From Ascarosepion bandense (taxonomy: Eukaryota; Mollusca; Cephalopoda; Sepiida; Sepiidae), in contig JBBBDQ010000913.1 in assembly GCA_037127315.1 (NCBI GenBank), forward strand, positions 6,877,001-6,941,000: a DNA stretch of 64,000 nt, given 5' to 3'. The notes beneath the pieces were generated by a model. It searched no databases. It had not been told where the DNA came from and was given only the letters and a program-made list of their open reading frames with translations. How positions within the stretch are numbered: position 1 is the stretch's first letter; every line of letters begins with the position of its first letter. The translations under genes and the position numbers were made by a program. Positions 32,875 to 45,330 of this stretch are shown piece by piece.

Positions 32875-33590
32875 ATTTAACTATTTGGGAAGTGTTCTAA
32901 CAGAGGAAGTAAAGTGCGACGTTGAAATCCGAAGGAACACTGGGATGTCCAAACATGTTTTATAAAAGTTAAACCGAGTATTAATAAAAAAGAAAAACTT
33001 CGTTAGATACAAAGAAAAAAGTACTGAACTGTTACGTGATATTTGTTCGTCAATATGGCAGTAAATTTTTGACAATATCTCTAAAGATTACGAGACCTGA
33101 GGCAACAAAAACCTGGTTCTACAGAAGGATGTTGTAGGACCGAATATGTGAGAAACGAGAAAGTTTTAAAGAGAATGGAAACAAAAAAGAAGACTTATAC
33201 TTACGAGACAGTTGGAATTTTTAGAGCACACAATGAGAACGATGAACTCGGAAAATATGATACTCACAATACATGAAAGGCAAGAGGGACAGAAGAAAAC
33301 ATCTCATAACCTATTTAGTGAGCTTCAGTAAATGGATGGCAGAGCAAGCTTTAGGAGAAATATAAGAAAGACGAAAATTCTTGAGAGCGACAAAGGACAG
33401 GAAATTGTGGAGAACCTTGATCGCCAAAGTTCTGAATTGAAACGACACTAGAAGAGGGAGGAGGTTCAGTAAATGAATAGCAGAACAAGATTTAGGAGAA
33501 ATATCAAAAAGACAAAAAATTATTAAGAGCTACAATGGACAGGAAATTGTGGAGGCCTACGTTCTGAGGGAATGTGGCACATAATGAAGA
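32875..33590 (+). mobile_element. Decayed RTE-like LINE end with duplicated 3' terminus
   Basis: Recognisable blocks are gtgttctaacagaggaagta (VLTEE..), tggttctacagaaggatgtt (WFYRRM) and two successive terminal segments. The segments are cagtaaatggatggcagagc (33328) through cgacactag (about 33450), and cagtaaatgaatagcagaac (33468) through gaatgtggcacataatgaag (33588). The 3' end is therefore present twice, about 140 bp apart. Heavily mutated. Confidence 0.72.
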
Positions 33591-33599
33591 AGATATCCA

Positions 33600-34640
33600 T
33601 GTTATTGTATATAGATTTTTTTCAACGGGGGGAAAAATAATGTCTATAGTGTTTTCTATGTACTTAGTGTGAGCGTGTGGTTTTCTCTGTAGGCCCTACC
33701 ACTGTAGCCTTGTCTTCTTCGCAGTTTACATAGGATCTCGTGTGGGCAGTCACTCGTGCTAACTTACAACTGGCTTTCGTCATGCTATGTCTCACCGGCC
33801 GTCAGGTGATTCTCATGACTGCATCTCAAACCAAAGGGAGAAATCACATTTTGCATCTTTGCATGGTGATTACCTCTCTTAGACATGTAGTCACGTGACC
33901 AGGTTGCGTTTTCAAAACATTTACAATTTTTTTCTGTTCTTTGAATAAAAGCCGCTGCTGACATATATATGATATATGGCATGATATTCACTCGGTACAA
34001 GGCCACTTACAGAGTAAAAAGTACAGCTTCTGCGGATATATGTGAATGATAGCAGTTAACCTTAGACCTGGAGAGGTTAAAATTACAGTGAGCTGAGAAT
34101 CGCCTTGGAAATCTTTTCCATAAGGAAGTCGTTCATGGCTAGAAGCCACTTGAGTGGAACGTAATAACAAAAGGAATATGAAGGGAATGAAGATGGTTCG
34201 CTGCAATGTGCATGACATGGTTGGTCCTGGCTGTGATAGCTACTATTAGTGGAATTGGGGAGCGTAGTTCATTGGAACATTCTCCAAGGAAATAACGATA
34301 GACCAGTGAGAGGCTTACAACATCTCGTCTGTGAGAAAGTGATTGCGGATTGGAAAATAATTCGTCGCTTATAAGGACGCGGAGACAATTTTAGACTTTA
34401 GGGTGGAAAATGAAGACTGGCCAGTATATACCTGCTGTTTTTCGGCCCGATCTCTCTCTTGTTAACATAGAGGATGGCAGGAATTGGGTTGCCATTACTT
34501 TTGCCTGGATTGTTGCGACCACAGCAACTTTGTATTTACTTCACATATTTCATATAAAATATGTAGTACAACATCAATGCTGTTTCAAATTTCACTTCTA
34601 TGTTTTTAGTCATTATATTTTTGTTTATGGTTTGGGACTC
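33600..34640. other. No recognised repeat or gene
   Basis: Comparatively complex sequence. A minus-strand frame 34218-33988 opens with a signal-peptide-like segment (IFIPFIFLLLLRSTQVA) and a plus frame 34410-34661 has one hydrophobic segment. Neither matches a family I know and both may be chance. Confidence 0.4.
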
Positions 34641-34654
34641 GGATATACGTTCTG

Positions 34655-34898
34655 CATTTGATATCGGAGAGCCGAATCCGAATTTCAATTGAATTCGTTG
34701 CATTCACTGACGCACAAATACCCTTCGAAAATGTATGAATCCGTCTTTTCCTTCCAACTGTGAACAGATAGGGTTCTATAGTTGACAACCAGACAGTAAT
34801 GGCAACCTACTGTAGGAAAATCTTCTGCCGCTTCAGAAATGTCTCTTTCGAGACATCATCGCCCAAGCGTTTATCATGTACGGCACTTAACTGACTAA
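34655..34898 (+). repeat. SINE family A, diverged copy
   Basis: gagagccgaatccgaatttc ... cgtacggcacttaactgac. A separate tail-only piece (cgtgtatcacgtatggcact) lies at 34960-34998. Confidence 0.75.
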
Positions 34899-34999
34899 GT
34901 AGTTTATGACTTTTAATTTAGACCCGCATATAGTAAGTATATTTAAACCTTCAAAAACGCTGCCCAAGCGTGTATCACGTATGGCACTTGACTGACTCG

Positions 35000-35875
35000 C
35001 CCAACAATATATACTTTTTGTTTTTTAATGGCAACAACGTCTATGAAAATTAAAAGAAAGTATATAATTGAGCGACATGGAAACGGCCTGACTCCACTTG
35101 ATATTTTTAAAACCGGAAAACATTTTGGAATCAATAGAATGTTTATGTTGTGGGACCTCCCCTTTTTCTATGATAATGGACTCGACTTTAGTATACATAT
35201 ACTCCTACCATAGAGATCGTTGGAGACATAGGGACTGATCCGTAAGTTACCGAACGATACCGAAGTTACACAGAGAACACCGCGTCAGTTGCCATAGTAC
35301 CTCTGAGCTCCACCCAGCCAGAATAATATTACACGGATATACTATTTCAACACGGCTTCACTTCACGACGTATATATAAATATATATTCATTACTAATCG
35401 TATTCCTGGATTACTAACCTGCGTTCCACTGTGTATATTTACGTTCAATATAACCTATTTTTCTATCTCAGTTACCTGTTTTGCTGTTCATTATTTTGTG
35501 TGATTCCTCACCCGGATTCACAACAGTTTATCAAAAGGACAATTAATTGATACAACGGGATTCTTCCCTCATAGAGTGAGACTAATACCTCCTCGCGCTT
35601 CCAGAACAGTAGATCACCTACAAGTTCAAGTTTCGCTCGTTAGCAATATCCTGCAAAGTGAATTCTGTGTTCATGTGAAATTGTAGAATTATCAGGTATG
35701 GAACCGTAGAGCTGTGATTTAGTTGGATGTTGTATCCAAGAGATGTTAAATATAGGTCTACGAATCCAAGTGTAGGTTCCATTTAGCTTGAACTTTAGGG
35801 TTTTGGTTAATGTCAAAGCATTGGAACCAGGCATTAAAATCGATTAGCAAATTGTATCTACTGTTTCCAGTAGAT
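35000..35875. other. No recognised gene; possible LTR-like stretch
   Basis: 35220-35540 has the texture of an LTR (TATA-like tatatataaatatatattca, pyrimidine-rich end, cacccggattcacaacag) but no duplicated flanks or inverted ends could be shown. Confidence 0.25.
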
Positions 35876-35879
35876 CTTT

Positions 35880-36117
35880 AGTCAGTCAGTTAAGTGCCAT
35901 ACGTGATACACGCTTAGGCGATCATGTCTTGAAAGAGACATGACTAACTAGACAGAAGATTATCCTGCAGTAGGTTGCCATTACTTTCTGCGGTAGACTG
36001 GTTGCCAGTCAAGGCTATGGAACCCAATCTGTCCTGTTATTTAACACATAATTGGAGGGAAGAGATGAATTAATACCTTTCCCAAGGGTTCTTGCGCGTA
36101 AGTGAATGCAAGGAATT
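35880..36117 (-). repeat. SINE family A, head-truncated copy
   Basis: Tail cagtcagttaagtgccatac to cgcgtaagtgaatgcaagga. 36120-36480 is unassigned. Confidence 0.82.
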
Positions 36118-36479
36118 CACTTTAGCGAAAAGAAAAAGCAGATCGTTTATCCACATCTACAACTATCCTTTCACAACAGAGAAATATTCCATTCCTAAAT
36201 ATATATAATAATATGCGATGAAAAATGGATTACATACGATAATGATAAATAGTAGATTAACAAAGATTAACGCTCAAAACTGACCATAAAAAGTGATCTT
36301 CATGGAAGAACAGTAATTTTTACCTGTTGTGGGGTCGTCAGAGTATTATTTATTCAGGGTTCCTAAATCGCGATGGAACACTAAATACGCATTTAATATG
36401 TTCAGCAGCTGAAACATGTCCATAAAACTTTGGCCAAAAAGTGCTCAGTGCTTGCCAATAAAAATATTATTCTCAATAA

Positions 36480-36653
36480 CAACGCAAGGCCACACAGGTC
36501 AAGAATAACCCCCCAAAAATATTTGGAACATGCTTGGTGTGTTCTAATCTACTCGCGAGGTACATCTGGCTATGCACCGACAGATTCGGGGTGGTAGCAT
36601 CTATTTGGGTCCAAGCTATGTGCAAATAGTGAACCCCAAAAAAGTATGAAAGT

Positions 36654-36705
<52 letters not shown>
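36480..36705 (-). repeat. Family E-like fragment and (TA)n
   Basis: Diverged distal block (gggtccaagctatgtgcaaa) followed by a 48-bp (ta)n at 36657-36704. Confidence 0.45.
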
Positions 36706-36709
<4 letters not shown>

Positions 36710-36974
36710 CATATTTATATAAACAGAATTATCAACAATACATATTTATTGTGAAATGAGCAGGCGTAAATATTATATAATTTATCTGTTGTTCAAGCCA
36801 TAAAATTGTGTTCAAAATATTTAGTTATTCCGCATTAAATGATGTTGATGTTGAGATGTTGATATGCCGCCAAACAACTAACATCAGAAAACACTTTCTT
36901 ACATTTTTTAAGGAAAAAATTCACTTTCCAAAAACTACAACAGAAAATACACATATCACTGCCTCTAATATTTA

Positions 36975-37001
36975 TGGCCACACACACACACAACACGCAC
37001 A

Positions 37002-37060
<59 letters not shown>
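36975..37060. repeat. (AC)n microsatellite
   Basis: About 75 bp of ac repeat with a short interruption, then (at)n. Confidence 0.95.
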
Positions 37061-37082
37061 GTATATATTTACATTTTTTATA

Positions 37083-37460
37083 ATCATTTCACCTCAAGAA
37101 AGGTAGTATGGTACTGCCACTGCTGCACAGAGGGTTACATAAGAGGAAAGTGATGAGAAAGAGGAACAAGTTACGGAGATATCAGACAATGTGTAAGAGA
37201 AGGATGAGAAAACTGGTGTGTAGAGGACTGCATGATAGTAGAGTGGAAAAGGAAAAGAACATGATATAAGGGTTGTCAGAGAAAGGATGCGAGTGAAGGA
37301 GATAAGAGATGGCTATTTATATTCTTGGAGATTGTAGCTGTCAAGGAAGCAAGTATACGGAAGGGAACTCCACGAGTGGGAAGTGTGAGAAATGAAGCTA
37401 ATAGAGTAAAAGCTGTTGTTACATTTGATTGGTTTCACTGTAAAAGGGTGGGACCTATTT
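37083..37460. repeat. Interspersed repeat family C, copy
   Basis: aatcatttcacctcaagaaa ... ctccacgagtgggaagtgtg, same block order as at 2490 and 5870. Confidence 0.55.
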
Positions 37461-37466
37461 GTTAGT

Positions 37467-37722
37467 CTAGTCAGGCGATCATGTCTCGAAAGAGACATGA
37501 CTGACTGGGCAGAAGATTATCCCGCAGTAGGTTACCATTGCTTTCTGTGGTAGACTGGTTGCCGACCAAGGCTATAGAACCCAGTCAGTCCTGCTATTTA
37601 ACCCATAACTGGAAGGAAGAGACGGATTAATACCTTTCCCAAGGCTATTTGCATGTAAGTGAATATAATGGATTCAACTGGAATTCGAACTCGGCTCCCT
37701 GGTTTCTCGTTCCGAGCTCGAC
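37467..37722 (-). repeat. SINE family A, tail-truncated copy
   Basis: Includes the perfect hairpin catgtctcgaaagagacatg and the head-side gaattcgaactcggctccct. It abuts family C directly. Confidence 0.82.
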
Positions 37723-38056
37723 CAAATTCATGCAGAGTGAGCACCAGTGAGCTAAAATCATTAGAGCAAAAACTGTAGAAGTATTTGTAGAAGAGACAGA
37801 GGGAAGCCACATTACGTTGGTGAGAAAGTGACTGGAGATGAACAATCAGGTTGGAATCAATTACATTACAAATTACATATTCACTAAAACTGAGTATCAT
37901 CTACCTTGAATTCGTTTGTGGATGAATAATAACCTGGCATTAAAAGACCCATAAGTAGTTGATATGCCGTTCATGGTGGAAATGTTCTTTAATGAAAACC
38001 AGATTTAAGTAATCATTCCAAGGATTTTGAACAATGAATTTAGACTTTTTACTTTT

Positions 38057-39272
38057 GTTAAAATAAAATAAAATAAAATAAGATAAAAAAATATGATAAA
38101 ATAAGATAAAATAAAATAAAAAAGATAAAAAAATAAGATAAAATAAAATAAGAAAAATAAAAAATAAGATAAAACAAAATTAAATAAGATAAAATAAAAT
38201 ATGATAAAATAAAATAAGATAAAAAACAAGATGAATAAAATAAGATGAAATAAAATAAAATAAAATAAGATAAAATTAAATTAAATAAAATTAAATGCAA
38301 TGAGACAAAATAAGATAAGATAAAATAAAATAAAATGAAAAATAAAAGAAAATAATATAAAATAAAATAAAAAAGATAAAATAAAATTAATAGAATAAAA
38401 TGAAATAAAATAAAATAAAAAATAAGATAAAATAAAATAAGATAAAAGATAAAATAAGATAAAATAAGATAAAATAAAATGAGATAAAATAAAAAATAAA
38501 ATGAAACAAAATAAGATAAAATAAAATAAAATAAAATAAAATAGAATAACATAAAAGAGGATAAAATAAAATAAGTTAAAATAAAATAAAATAAGATAAA
38601 ATAAAAAAAGATAAAATAAAATAAAAATAATTAAAATAAGATAAAATAAAAAGATAAAATAAAATAAAAAAGATAATATAAATTAAGATAAAATAAGATA
38701 AAATAAATTAAAATAAGATAGAATCTGATAAAATAAAATAAAATAAAATAAAATAAAGTAAAGTAAAATAAAAAAAAGAAGATAAAATAAAATAAGATAA
38801 AATAAGATAAAATAAAATAAAATAATATAAATTAAAATAAGATAAAAGAAGATAAGAAAATAAGATATGATAATATATTAAAAATAAAATAAAAGAAGAT
38901 AAAATAAGAAAAAATAAAATAAATACTATAAAATAAAATAAAATACAATACAATAAAATAAAATAAGAAAAAATAAAAATAAAAATAAGACAAAATAAAA
39001 TAAGATAAAATAAAATAACATAAAATAAAATAATATAAATTAAAATAAAATAATAGAAGATAAAATAAAACAAAATAAAATAAAATAGAATAAGATAAAA
39101 TAAGATAAATTAATAAAATAAAATAAAATAAAATAAAATTAGATAAAATAAAACAAAATAAAATAAAATAGAATAAGATAAAATAAAATAAATTAATAAA
39201 ATAAAATAAAATAAAATAAAATAAAATAAGGTAAAACAAAATAAGATAAAATAAAATAAAATTAAATAAAAT
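38057..39272. repeat. AAAAT/AAGAT pentanucleotide array, 1.2 kb
   Basis: Almost pure ataaa with agata variants over 1.2 kb, with very little C on the plus strand. Frames of up to 164 codons on the minus strand (FYLILFYFIL-type) are artefacts. Confidence 0.96.
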
Positions 39273-39279
39273 ACCAACA

Positions 39280-39835
39280 TTGTTTATTATTCAGATGTAC
39301 AATTTGGATTTAAAACTATGCACATGGTTATAACAGTAGGGCCGGTTTATTTTTTTATATTTTTAAAAAATGAACATTGCATTCACTGTAAAAGCTGACG
39401 TGTTAAATACTATCACTAAAAATGTGATTTATAACTTTTAGTATTTTTTGAGCATTTAGTCTTAAAATTTGTTTGAAAAAAAATGTACAGAAGCACATAA
39501 TTTCCACTGGTGTTTTTTTTTTTGTATTAAAAACTGATTTCAAAATTATCAAAATAAGGTTGATATTATTTGTATTAGATACATTGAATAGAAAATATAT
39601 GCAAACCAGAATTTTAATTATGAATCACCGCAAGCAAAATATGCAATTTTTTACTCTATTTGATGAGTAAAAACTGTAAATAAATGTAAAATATTACAAA
39701 AAAAAAAAAGGCTACTCAATGAATAAAATTTATGAAATCATTTCTTAAATAATAATTAATAAAAACAAATCTAACACTATAATGCAGCTGAGCAAAAACT
39801 TAAAGACAAAATGTTTTAAATTTGCATTGTTTATT
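39280..39835. other. AT-rich sequence without recognised features
   Basis: No coding or repeat match seen on either strand. Confidence 0.5.
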
Positions 39836-40218
39836 GAAAATTACACTAAAACTGCTGCACTGCATAACATATTACATCATAATATAGGTAAATTGTTGGG
39901 CATCATTTTCCTTTGGTGTAAATGATGGTCTTATTTAATGGCACAATGATTTAGTAATAATGTCCTTGTGTCATGCATTTTGTTCATATACAATTTGGAG
40001 AGCTGCAGTAAACTATATATTTTATAAGGCTGCAATATAAGGCTTTCACCGATCGCCGAAATGAAATTCCAATGCTAGGATTTTTAACCTAAGCGTAATG
40101 TTGTGTGGAACTAAAACCTTCACCCCCATACACTACAAAATCTTAATTTTCATACGGTAGTATTCATATAAAATACAAATTTCATTGTAACCTAATTATG
40201 TACAATAATGGATCATAT

Positions 40219-40393
40219 ACAGTATAACCTGGATATAAGAGACCCTGATATAAGAGAAAACCGGATATAAGATAGATTTTACCTGGTCCCAAATTAGAGG
40301 CTGTGGTAATGTTTATAAAATAGACCAAACCCGGATATAAGAGAACTTTTATCCGGTCCCGGTAACTCTCTTATATCCGGGTTACATAATATA
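40219..40393. mobile_element. Short inverted-repeat element, pogo/Tigger-like ends
   Basis: Left cagtataacctggatataag, right ctcttatatccgggttac, roughly complementary, with several internal ccggatataaga repeats. TA precedes the left end. The right end is worn, so the boundary is approximate. Confidence 0.5.
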
Positions 40394-41136
40394 AGTGAAC
40401 AATTCAATGAGAAAAATTGAAAATAAATACTAAAATGCAAATTAGACATGTCATAATAGACCAGTCCATCTTAAATAAATCAATGTTTTGCAGCAATTTT
40501 TAATATAAATTTGAGAATTTTTCTTGTTAAAAAGTTGAATTTAGTAATAATGTCCTTGTGTCATGCATTTTGTTCATATACAATTTGTAAAGACGCAGTA
40601 AACTATATATATTACAAGGCTTTCACTGATTACCAAAATGAAATTCTAATGCTACAATTTTGAACCTAAACTAAAATTGTATTTAATAGTTAAAATTGTA
40701 TCCTCAAAAACCGGAAAGGGTTTGGAAAAAAACATTTTCATATCAAATCACAATTTTCAACCAGAGTGCAATTACATCATGCATCCTTGTGGAAATAAAT
40801 TGAAACAACTGTGTTGTGGAGTAGTTTTTGCACTGAAGATTATAATCGTGCTATATTGGTTGCTAATTGACTTAACATACCCAAAATGTTAGGAACTTGG
40901 TAATCTTCCACTGAAAGCTGACTCCTTAGTATTCAGCTAACTGCCGACTAATTTCAACTGCTTAGTAGTTCTACTGAACTCCAATAGACTCTAAAGAACT
41001 CTCTAGAACTTCTAAGAACTCCTATGAACTTCTCAAGAACTTCTCAAGAACTTCTCTTGTTAACTTCCTGTTAACTCTTATTAATATAGGAGAGAGAGTC
41101 CATTATATCAGGAATATGTGTGTTTCCCCATAAAAA

Positions 41137-41137
<1 letters not shown>

Positions 41138-41177
<40 letters not shown>

Positions 41178-41195
41178 CAGTTTGTTCATATCTAT

Positions 41196-41246
<51 letters not shown>

Positions 41247-41257
41247 CAGTTTGTTCA

Positions 41258-41294
<37 letters not shown>

Positions 41295-41345
41295 CAGTTT
41301 GTTCATATCTATCTATCTATCTATCTATCTATCTCAGTTTGTTCA

Positions 41346-41384
<39 letters not shown>

Positions 41385-41394
41385 GTTCATATCT
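41138..41394. repeat. CTAT array with regular ctcagtttgttcat interruptions
   Basis: Five (ctat)n blocks, with ctcagtttgttcat after each of the first four; the last leads into gttcatatctg. A small higher-order array. Confidence 0.95.
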
Positions 41395-41938
41395 GTTGTG
41401 GAGTAGTTTTCTGACTGAAGTTAATAATTGTGCTATGTTGGTTGCTAATCGACTTAACGCACACAAAATGTTAGGAATTGGTAATCTTCCACTGAAAACT
41501 GACTCCTTAGTATTGGGCCAACTGCCGACTAGTATCAACTGCCTTAGTAGTTCTACTGAACTCCAATAGAACTCTAAAGAACTCTCTAGAACTCCTAAGA
41601 ACTTCCCAAGAACTTCTCAAGAACTTCTCGAGTTAACTTCCTGTTAACTCTTATTAATATAGGAGGGAGAGTCCATTATCTGAAGAATAGGTGTGTTTCC
41701 CCATAACAAACTACTTTAGTTTTCTTTCAGCATATGGTCAATTTTAGACCCATTGATATGATAGGGTGTAATCAATTTATATTATTCCCCAGATTAAGTA
41801 ATTTGCAGTGGTGTGAATCTATTTTAAGGGTATATGGTGAAGTTTGCTTGTCCTTTAAAAAACATTCATTAGAGTTTCAGCACGCCTAGACACTATTGTC
41901 TTGACTGTCGATTAGTTGTTCTTTGACCATTATCTGTG

Positions 41939-42190
41939 ATGGAAGTTACTAAACGTTCGAAAATGGTAACGCTGCACGAACACACTGGCAAACCTTACAG
42001 AGAAAATTCGGATATTGTTGGTGTCAGCCTTTCAAATGCCAGTCGTGTCATCAAGGTGAAGTATCAAACTATATCCATCAGCCCAAAACATAAAGGAACA
42101 TGAGGTCGGAAGAGAAAAATAACGCCAAGGGACGACGTATAGGTGATCAAGGAATGTGTAAAAGATCCTTGGAAGACATTATTCATTTTG
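41939..42190 (+). pseudogene. Tc1-like transposase N-terminal fragment
   Basis: Frame from ATG at 41939: KRSKMVTLHEHTGKPYRENS, DIVGVSLSNASRVIKVKYQT, then a stop, GRKRKITPRDDV, another stop, and VIKECVKDPWKT. This is the paired helix-turn-helix DNA-binding region (GRKRK.TPRDD linker) of Tc1 transposases. The catalytic domain is missing; the copy runs into the 590-bp repeat sequence. Confidence 0.85.
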
Positions 42191-42529
42191 TTTGAATTAA
42201 TTTGCACAAGGGTGTAATGTAGATAAAGTGTTCAATTATTTCCCTTTGAAGTAAATGAAGGTCTTATTTGATGACACAATGATTGAGTAATGTGTCTGTG
42301 TTTTGCTTTTTGTCTAAAGCTTCAGTATGATATATTTGAAATTTTTTAAATTTGAAATTTTGAAATTTTTATATTTGAAATACATTAGTGGAATATTCTG
42401 AGCATTGATTGACTAATTCGTTTTTTTTTACGGTTTATCAAATTTTTGCAGGTTATTTAAAACCAGAAAATATTTTTAGATTGTAAGAACTTTTGGAAAT
42501 AATAATGATTTATTGGTAGATGGGTTGGA

Positions 42530-42690
42530 ATACCAGGTGCTTTAAAATTGGATGTGCGCATGGTGCAAAGGATAATGGAACGGAATTATTAACCGGAGAG
42601 CCGGGTTTCAATTCCAGTTGGGTTTGTTATATTCAATTGAATGTAAATATCCTTGTGAAAGAGGTTAATCCTCATCTTCTCCCCGCATTA
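42530..42690 (+). repeat. SINE family A, diverged head fragment
   Basis: ggatgtgcgcatggtgcaaa ... gagccgggtttcaattccag, weak match to the tRNA-like head. Confidence 0.55.
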
Positions 42691-42893
42691 ATAGGTTCAT
42701 TAGTAGGGCTTTTATCACAGATTTATTGTTTCCCTAAAATATATATACAATCTAAAAATATTTGCTGGTCTTAAACAACTCGCAAAGTGCTGATAAGCCG
42801 TAAAAATGAATTAATAAATTAATCCATTTGATTGATATGGTAAAATTACAATTACAATTGCTTTAATTCGTACTATTTTTCTGATATACTTAC

Positions 42894-43092
42894 AGGCGTC
42901 TGGTTCGAGAACAATATGGATTTTTTGACTGAATATTACTTTAACTATAACTCCAGTATAATATGTCGTAAAGATGCTCTGATTTCCTCTCAACGTTCGA
43001 GGTTCAGTTGAAGTATTCTTGAGTTGAATTTTCACTGTGAAATCAGAACCAATCATCGTATCCTTGTCAACAATGAGTTCAAATGTCACATC
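42894..43092 (-). CDS. Transglutaminase exon: first half of first C-terminal beta-barrel
   Basis: Minus-strand exon of 199 bp. The acceptor is ttcttgcttaacag (AG at 43094-43093) and the donor gtaagtat (GT at 42893-42892). It enters in phase 0, matching the phase-0 exit of the exon at 52264, and leaves one base of a split codon. Translation begins DVTFELIVDKDTMIGSDF, continues VKIQLKNTSTEPRTLRG and FTTYYTGVIVK, and ends HIVLEPDA. 'GSDF.V...LKN.S...RT' with 'YYTGV' and 'LEP' is the established start of the transglutaminase C-terminal domain. It has no stops or indels, unlike the decayed transposons around it. Family B SINE and TA arrays begin 540 bp upstream. Confidence 0.9.
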
Positions 43093-43221
43093 CTGTTAAG
43101 CAAGAATAATATTGTCAAGTATTAGGTTTTTGTGTCACACTTTTGTTTAGATTAATCTATCCGACTAACAAAAAAGATATGCGTTTGTTTACAACCGAAT
43201 TTAATAATTCCGATTCACCGA

Positions 43222-43510
43222 GTATATTTTTAATCCTTTCACTCCAAGCAAGATAGTAAAACCACTAAGATGCAAGTGAGTAAAAATGTTTGAAAAAATT
43301 AAAAAAAAAAAAAGAATAGAATAAAGACATAGAAGAAAGAACACGAATCAAGGAGAAAGAAGACAACAATTAACATTGGTTTTAAATTTTTAAAGATCAA
43401 AGTTTATTGGGAAATAAAAAGTCGGAAGAGAGTTCGACAAGTGAGAAGTGGGAGAGGAGAAGCCATTACGCTCTCACACCCTGATTGAGCACTCTGGAAG
43501 AATGGTAAAC
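43222..43510. repeat. Interspersed repeat family C, copy
   Basis: aatcctttcactccaagcaa ... gttcgacaagtgagaagtgg. Confidence 0.5.
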
Positions 43511-43634
43511 TTTGAAAAACAGTAGCTACTCTGGCATGTACGCATCGCTCATTCAGTAAATGAATTAGATCACTCTGGCTATTGGGCACGTATACTGATA
43601 ATATACACGCTAAAAAGTCTGCTTTCTTCTACCG

Positions 43635-43763
43635 AACGACCATAGCCCAGAGGTAGAATCGCCGACTGACGCCAATTCGGTCGGGTTTCAATCCTGGGTT
43701 AAAAAGCAATCGGAGTCTAACCGTACTGATGGACTGTGATACAGCGAAACAGATCTGTCTGCA

Positions 43764-43765
<2 letters not shown>
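43635..43765 (+). repeat. tRNA-headed SINE, family B, copy 3
   Basis: catagcccagaggtagaatc and ggtcgggtttcaatcctggg head. The hammerhead module at 43721-43764 has ctgatgga in place of ctgatgag and one stem I mismatch, so it is probably inactive. Followed by (ta)n at 43766-43831 and (tta)n at 43928-43970. Confidence 0.78.
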
Positions 43766-43834
<69 letters not shown>

Positions 43835-43926
43835 TTTTAAACAAAAATTGGGGTTGTTCCAACAAGAGAAATTGGTATAGATGGAAAAAGTGCGAGAAGC
43901 CGTGAACGTTTTGTTTAAAGTGTCGA

Positions 43927-43971
<45 letters not shown>

Positions 43972-44020
43972 CACTTGCGTTTGTATAATACATTAGGTAT
44001 CCATAATGGTATTTGTGGCG

Positions 44021-44060
44021 CTACACGTGTTTCGAGTCCAAAGTTGACCCCCTTCAGGTG
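44021..44060 (-). repeat. PLE-terminus-like motif
   Basis: Minus strand cacctgaagggggtcaactt ... ggactcgaaacacg shows the same stem-loop-GAAAC order as families D and F. 44060-44300 has nothing else recognised. Confidence 0.35.
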
Positions 44061-44295
44061 AATAAATTTGTGATTTTACACATCGAGATCCGTTTGTCTT
44101 TCTGACGGCCGACAATACTGTGTTTATATAGATGAGTGGTCGGTGAGCAGGTCAAAACGTTCATAATCGTGCTTGTTCGTTTGTTAATTTTTTTTCACAC
44201 TCGCACGTTAAATCTCTTCCGTTTTGGGAATCATTGGCTAGAAAACTTTTTAAAACCGACTTGACCAAAATTGATTTCGTCTTATATAATTTGAT

Positions 44296-44314
44296 CTCTC
44301 TTTCTCTCTCTCTC

Positions 44315-44366
<52 letters not shown>
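44296..44366. repeat. (TC)n-(TA)n-(GA)n palindromic microsatellite
   Basis: A tct-rich arm, tatatatata centre and ga-rich arm form a simple-sequence palindrome. Confidence 0.9.
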
Positions 44367-44571
44367 AATTAAATGGCGCTGAAAAGTGAAAACATTACGA
44401 TAATGCCCTCACGAAAGTTCAAAGTCAGCATGACTGAAATAAACATATTCTATTTGTTTTATTAATTCTATTAATACTATATCCTTACCTTGATATCGAG
44501 CACTTTACGACAAAAAGTATCTGATTATTTAAAATACCTTTTAAACTACTGAAAAAAAATTACACTAAACA

Positions 44572-44572
<1 letters not shown>

Positions 44573-44627
<55 letters not shown>

Positions 44628-44764
44628 ATCCGCAGACAGATCTGTTTCTCTGTATCACATCTCATCAGTACGGTTAGACATCCGACTGGTTTTAACCAAG
44701 GATTGAAACCCGACCGAATTTGGCATCAGTCGGCGATCCTACCTCTGAGCTATGGGCGCTCGGT
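44573..44764 (-). repeat. tRNA-headed SINE, family B, copy 4, with (TA)n tail
   Basis: Minus orientation, head near 44764 (catagctcagaggtaggatc), tail into (ta)n at 44576-44623. The hammerhead module keeps stem I, stem III and GAAA, but the stem II closing pair is G-A. Confidence 0.78.
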
Positions 44765-44787
44765 AGAAGGAGGCAGGAATACATTTG

Positions 44788-45330
44788 TGTATTTAGGCTT
44801 CAAATTTTCTTTTGGAAATATCATATTAAATAAATTGCAGACATTGTGTCTGCTCATTTTAAATAAAAATTCGCTCATACTCACGGATAATCTTTCGCGT
44901 ATTATAATTGAAAGATGTCAGAAATGAGCTGTCACGTTGACAAATGTTACTATTATTCATTTCTCAATGTACCCAAGTACTTTAAATGTCACGTTTTTAC
45001 GTTCTAATGAATGCTAAGCAATTTGTCAACCGTTATATTTGAAGCAGAAAAATTTTACAGTAATTTTTAGCAGCATAGTTTTGCGGTTATTTTTTGTTAC
45101 CATAACACACATCCCTGAAAGTGATCTCGGAAAGAGATTGAAAGTACTTGGGTACCTTGAGAAATGAATGATAATAACATCTGTCGACTATACAGCTCAT
45201 GTTTGACATATATCAATTATAATACGCAAAAGATTATCCGTGAGTATGAATGGATTTTATTAAAAATAAGTAAACACAATGATTGCAATTTATTTAATCT
45301 GACATGTCTAAAAGAAAATTTGAAGCCTAA

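Larger units (their letters stand above)
39840..41715. repeat. Partial tandem duplications, about 580-590 bp apart
   Basis: Block 1: taataatgtccttgtgtcat ... aatgaaattc at about 39955-40085 and 40545-40655. Block 2: gctaattgacttaacatacc ... cttcctgttaactcttatta at 40818-41090 and 41397-41660. A third, weaker copy of block 1 lies at 42190-42310. The sequence between is interrupted by a MITE and a CTAT array. Confidence 0.75.

Noticed and set aside
33988..34218. Secreted 76-residue protein on the minus strand
   Set aside because: Signal-peptide-like start, but no known family, no supporting splice or promoter context, and short enough to be chance.
34410..34661. 83-codon membrane protein
   Set aside because: Single hydrophobic stretch in AT-rich DNA that overlaps the start of a SINE A copy; no homology recognised.
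35028..35213. 61-codon frame MATTSMKIKRKYIIERHGNG
   Set aside because: No family recognised; lies between SINE fragments and has no supporting signals.
38005..39239. Minus-strand frames of 74-164 codons in the 38-39-kb array
   Set aside because: Pure consequence of the pentanucleotide repeat lacking stops on that strand.
41118..41569. 149-codon frame YLSIYLSIYLS
   Set aside because: Translation of the CTAT microsatellite.
43629..43993. YIYIYI and NNNNNN frames
   Set aside because: Translations of (ta)n and (tta)n microsatellites adjoining the SINE.
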